Below, in pieces: positions 6,134-8,315 of a stretch of 8,315 bases of DNA. A program made the translations under genes and the position numbers. The stretch lies in the NCBI GenBank assembly GCA_964639955.1, contig CAZXGJ010000097.1:1-8315 (forward strand), written 5' to 3'. The notes beneath the pieces were generated by a model. That model searched no databases and was not told the origin of the DNA. It was given only the letters and a program-made list of their open reading frames with translations. This stretch comes from IGN2 sp964639955 (GTDB taxonomy: Bacteria; Bacteroidota; Ignavibacteria; Ignavibacteriales; Ignavibacteriaceae). Each line of letters begins with the position of its first letter. The first letter of the stretch is position 1.

Positions 6134-6688
6134 ATGCATACTTTAATAAAAGATGCAAAAGCAAGAATGGATAAATCAATTGAAGCATTAAGAAGTGAGC
6201 TGGCAAAAGTAAGAACAGGAAAAGCTACGACAGCATTGCTCGATTCAATAAGAGTAGATTATTATGGAAATATGGTCCCGCTGAACCAGGTAGGAAACGT
6301 TTCTGTTCTGGATGTTCATACATTATCTGTTACACCATGGGAGAAGTCTATGGTACAGGTAATTGATAAAGCGATCCTTGAAGCTAACTTGGGACTAAAT
6401 CCCATTTCCGATGGCACAAACTTAAAAATTCCTATTCCTGCATTAAATGAAGAACGTAGAAAGGAACTCGTTAAGCTTATAAAAAAATACGGTGAAGAAT
6501 CCAAAGTGGCCATAAGGAATATAAGGCGCGATACAAACGAGCATCTAAAGAAGGAACAGAAGGATAAAAAAATGTCCGAAGACCAGTTAAAAGATGCAGA
6601 GGATGAGGTTCAAAAATTAACAGATGAACACATTAAGCTGATAGATGAGATCTTAAAGCATAAAGAAAAGGAAATAATGGAAGTTTAA
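6134..6688 (+). CDS. frr: Ribosome recycling factor
   Basis: RRF acts with EF-G to split post-termination ribosomes. The 184-residue protein (E. coli 185) shows the two-domain layout: the long-helix domain at both ends and a small beta domain in the middle. Conserved pieces are LRSELAKVRTGKA (19-31), DYYGNMVPLNQVGNVSV (42-58), ILEANLGLNPISDG (81-94), and VAIRNIRRDTNE (125-136). R132 in RNIRRD corresponds to the essential arginine of E. coli RRF. The start is ATG 6134, with GAGG at 6125-6128. It follows pyrH by 18 nt and is closed by an intrinsic terminator, so pyrH-frr form a two-gene unit. Confidence 0.97.
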   Translation: MHTLIKDAKARMDKSIEALRSELAKVRTGKATTALLDSIRVDYYGNMVPLNQVGNVSVLDVHTLSVTPWEKSMVQVIDKAILEANLGLNPISDGTNLKIPIPALNEERRKELVKLIKKYGEESKVAIRNIRRDTNEHLKKEQKDKKMSEDQLKDAEDEVQKLTDEHIKLIDEILKHKEKEIMEV

Positions 6689-6711
6689 TTTTCAAGCACA
6701 TCTATTTTACT

Positions 6712-6742
6712 GAGCCCAACTATTCATCATTGGGTTTTTTTT
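6712..6742 (+). terminator. Intrinsic terminator after frr
   Basis: CCCAA (6715-6719) pairs with TTGGG (6730-6734), extended outward by two G-U pairs and one A-U pair (6712-6714 with 6735-6737), with a 10-nt loop. It is followed by eight T residues (6735-6742) and lies 24 nt past the frr stop codon. Confidence 0.8.
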
Positions 6743-7093
6743 ATTTCCTGCTCTTTTTCACTTCTCACGATAATAAAACAACAATAAGATCTCAATAGTT
6801 CCATTGGCGTAATCGGAATAATGTATTCCCTTCTGTATCGTGATTTGATGATCGTATCAGATTTTATTCACCAAGTATTTCTAGGGTAAGAATTAGTACT
6901 TGTACTAGTCCGATTAGTACATGTACTAGAAAAACGGGGCAAAACCGTTCATTTCACTAGTACATGTACTATTGACATTATCAGTTATTTTTAGCAAGTT
7001 TCGTTCGAAGTTAGTCAGTAGAGAAATTCATTTTATAAACGTGAATAGGAGAACATATCTGAATTAAGAAAATATTTTTGAAGGAGCTTGAAA
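6743..7093. other. Gene-free intergenic region upstream of the beta-helix protein gene
   Basis: No convincing coding frame, RNA gene or mobile-element end was found in these 351 bases. The left part (6743-6890) has no strong structure; a 6-bp dyad GGAATA-ATG-TATTCC (6815-6829) is the only local one. The right part holds the three-copy palindrome array (6894-6971), directly followed by TTGACA at 6972-6977, and the ribosome binding site at 7081-7086. Confidence 0.6.
6894..6971. repeat. Array of three 14-bp palindromes, candidate operators
   Basis: Three copies are present: TAGTACTTGTACTA (6894-6907), TAGTACATGTACTA (6915-6928), and TAGTACATGTACTA (6958-6971). Copies 2 and 3 are perfect palindromes; copy 1 differs by one central base but keeps both 6-bp arms. 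The centres are 21 and 43 bp apart, about two and four helical turns, so all three face the same side of the DNA. Copy 3 abuts TTGACA (6972-6977), a perfect -35 hexamer, although no good -10 follows at 16-18 nt. The layout fits cooperative binding of a dimeric regulator controlling the downstream gene; which regulator is unknown. Confidence 0.75.
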
Positions 7094-8315
7094 ATGGCAA
7101 TTAGAAACAAAATTTTATTTTTCTTTGTTCTTACTTTCCGCCCTTGGCGAGACTCGCTTTTAGCGGTTTCCTTTTTCCTTTTATCCGCCTTTGGCGGATT
7201 TTCCATTACCCACGCCACCATCCGTTACGTAAGCAAAACCGGCTTAAGCATACCGCCTTACACGAGTTGGGAGACAGCAGCAGACAGTATACAGGAGTGC
7301 ATTAACGTTTGTGTCTTTGGAGATACTATATATGTTGCCAACGGAGTTTATGAAGAACAAGTAACGATGATTCCAGGTTTAACACTTGTGGGAGCTGGAG
7401 CGGATTCGTGCGTTATCGACTCTAGGCAGTTGGTTACTTCCTGGGATGATATCGCAGAAGAAGTTGCTGACAGTTGTCTTCTTAAAGGATTCAAAATTAT
7501 TGTATCTAACAATCTAGAAATAGGACGGGGAATAGCAGGATCAGGTAGTAGTAGCAGCTTAATAACAATGAACAGAGTAACAAGTGTAGGAATTGGAGTT
7601 TTCCTCGATGCGACTTTTTATCCTATCTCCGATATGATCGTTTATAAAAATATTTTGGATAACATAGGTATTGGTATAGATATGTTTAATTCGAACTCAT
7701 TGGTTAGAGGCAATTTTATTAATAATTATGATTTATTAGGTGTAAGTGAGATGGGAATATATATAGGAGCTTTTGATTTCAGTTACACTCCGGTTATCGA
7801 CTCAAATTATGTTGAAACGCGTGCTTATGGTATTAATAAATCCTTTGGTACAAAACCTACAATAACAAATAACACCATCATTTTAAAAGGACCTGGTGGT
7901 ACGGGTATTAAGTTAGGAGGTTATTCAGATTCAGGAAAAGTATTCAACAACTTAGTCTTTGCTGAAACAGGAAGGGAAGGAATTTCAAATTCAGGTATTC
8001 AATATCTCCAGTTGTATAATAATTACGCTTCTGGAAATTTTGATGACCAGCAGAATTTACAATATGTTATAAGCATAGGACCCGATAACGTTGTAAAGAA
8101 CAATGTAGTTACAAATGCGGAAAGAGGAGTGGAGAAATGGTATAATCAACCGGATCCTGTATTCCAATTCAACGATGTGTGGAATAATGATAAAAATTAT
8201 TCCGATGATTTTACACCAGACAGTACAAATCTTTCGGTTGATCCGATGATATCAAATGAAGACACAACACAGGGAGATTTGGATTTTCATTTGCAAATGT
8301 TCTCACCTTTAATTG
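7094..8315 (+). CDS. Secreted right-handed beta-helix (PbH1 repeat) protein, incomplete at right edge
   Basis: The frame is open from ATG 7094 to the edge (407 residues seen). GAAGGAG (7080-7086) lies seven nt upstream. The N-terminus is a signal peptide: MAIRNK, a hydrophobic run (7-14), a polar patch FRPWRD (15-20), then a second hydrophobic run (21-38), with probable cleavage near THA (39-41). The mature part opens with RYVSKTG, SWETAADSIQECI, GDTIYVANGVYEEQV and LTLVGAGADSCVID, the usual opening of pectin-lyase-like parallel beta-helix surface proteins. Repeats of the form NN-x-hydrophobic follow (185-212, 237-262, 284-300, 308-340), as in PbH1 coils. DLDFHLQMFSPLI (396 onward) is the common end of such a helix, so another domain, perhaps a sorting tail, may follow. 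A polysaccharide-binding or -cleaving surface role is inference; catalytic residues are not identifiable. The signal-peptide DNA holds a hairpin cluster. Confidence 0.85.
   Translation, partial: MAIRNKILFFFVLTFRPWRDSLLAVSFFLLSAFGGFSITHATIRYVSKTGLSIPPYTSWETAADSIQECINVCVFGDTIYVANGVYEEQVTMIPGLTLVGAGADSCVIDSRQLVTSWDDIAEEVADSCLLKGFKIIVSNNLEIGRGIAGSGSSSSLITMNRVTSVGIGVFLDATFYPISDMIVYKNILDNIGIGIDMFNSNSLVRGNFINNYDLLGVSEMGIYIGAFDFSYTPVIDSNYVETRAYGINKSFGTKPTITNNTIILKGPGGTGIKLGGYSDSGKVFNNLVFAETGREGISNSGIQYLQLYNNYASGNFDDQQNLQYVISIGPDNVVKNNVVTNAERGVEKWYNQPDPVFQFNDVWNNDKNYSDDFTPDSTNLSVDPMISNEDTTQGDLDFHLQMFSPLI
7135..7204. repeat. Cluster of three short hairpins inside the signal-peptide coding region (REP-like repeat)
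   Basis: Three dyads, each with a 3-nt loop, stand in a row: CGCC-CTT-GGCG (7139-7149), CGCT-TTT-AGCG (7155-7165), and ATCCGCC-TTT-GGCGGAT (7183-7199). TTTCC occurs at both ends (7135-7139 and 7200-7204) and also between the second and third dyads. The segment is richer in G/C than its surroundings and is read in frame as FRPWRD plus the second hydrophobic run. It resembles a small palindromic repeat that has landed in the gene; its family is not recognised. Confidence 0.5.

Noticed and set aside
6765..6843. Distant inverted repeat TCACGATA (6765-6772) / TATCGTGA (6836-6843)
   Set aside because: Eight-bp arms separated by about 63 nt with no supporting inner structure are expected by chance in a region of this size.
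6894..6971. CRISPR-like repeat array
   Set aside because: The repeats are only 14 bp, fully palindromic and unevenly spaced by 7 and 29 bp; there are no cas genes, and operators explain them better.
6972..7000. Complete promoter after TTGACA at 6972
   Set aside because: No acceptable -10 hexamer is found at 16-18 nt; the only TAnnTTT-like stretch (6986-6993) is too close. It is kept only as a -35-like element.
7033..7221. Open frame of 62 codons on the minus strand
   Set aside because: It overlaps the start of the beta-helix gene and its hairpin cluster, has low-complexity Lys/Arg content and resembles no protein family.

Overview
This window looks like chromosome from an AT-rich bacterium of the Bacteroidota/Chlorobiota group, most likely an Ignavibacteria-like lineage. 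The evidence is the linked block rplM-rpsI-rpsB-tsf / pyrH-frr, the flavour of its proteins (a charged-tailed S2, bacterial deoxyhypusine-synthase-like protein), and a secreted beta-helix protein of the kind common there. The class assignment is inference. Unlike many Bacteroidota, several genes here have clear Shine-Dalgarno (SD) sequences, for example AAGGAGG before the deoxyhypusine-synthase-like gene.

Left part, minus strand (1-2392). A sugar-epimerase-type extended SDR protein (1355-2392) is followed 44 nt later by a deoxyhypusine-synthase-family protein (267-1310). The pair is probably one transcript, from a promoter near 2442-2470, ending at a 12-bp hairpin (209-243). Beyond it starts the N-terminus of a TrkA-type potassium-uptake regulator that runs off the left edge.

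Centre, plus strand (2540-6742). This is a translation block: ribosomal protein L13, S9 (overlapping by ATGA), S2 and elongation factor Ts, closed by a strong intrinsic terminator (5317-5346). UMP kinase and ribosome recycling factor follow, closed by a second terminator (6712-6742). The divergent region 2393-2608 holds promoters facing both ways and a 25-bp dyad between them. The 101-nt rpsI-rpsB gap can fold to hide the rpsB ribosome-binding site and is a candidate autoregulatory leader.

Right part (6743-8315). A gene-free stretch of about 350 bp carries three copies of a 14-bp palindrome (TAGTACATGTACTA and one single-base variant) spaced 21 and 43 bp centre to centre, which looks like an operator array. 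It precedes an exported right-handed beta-helix protein (7094 to the right edge, incomplete). The signal-peptide part of that gene contains a cluster of three short hairpins, each with a 3-nt loop, that looks like a small in-frame palindromic repeat insertion.

No CRISPR array, tRNA, rRNA or transposase gene was seen. Most of the window is housekeeping. The parts most deserving a second look are the palindrome array, the hairpin cluster in the signal peptide, and the rpsB leader.
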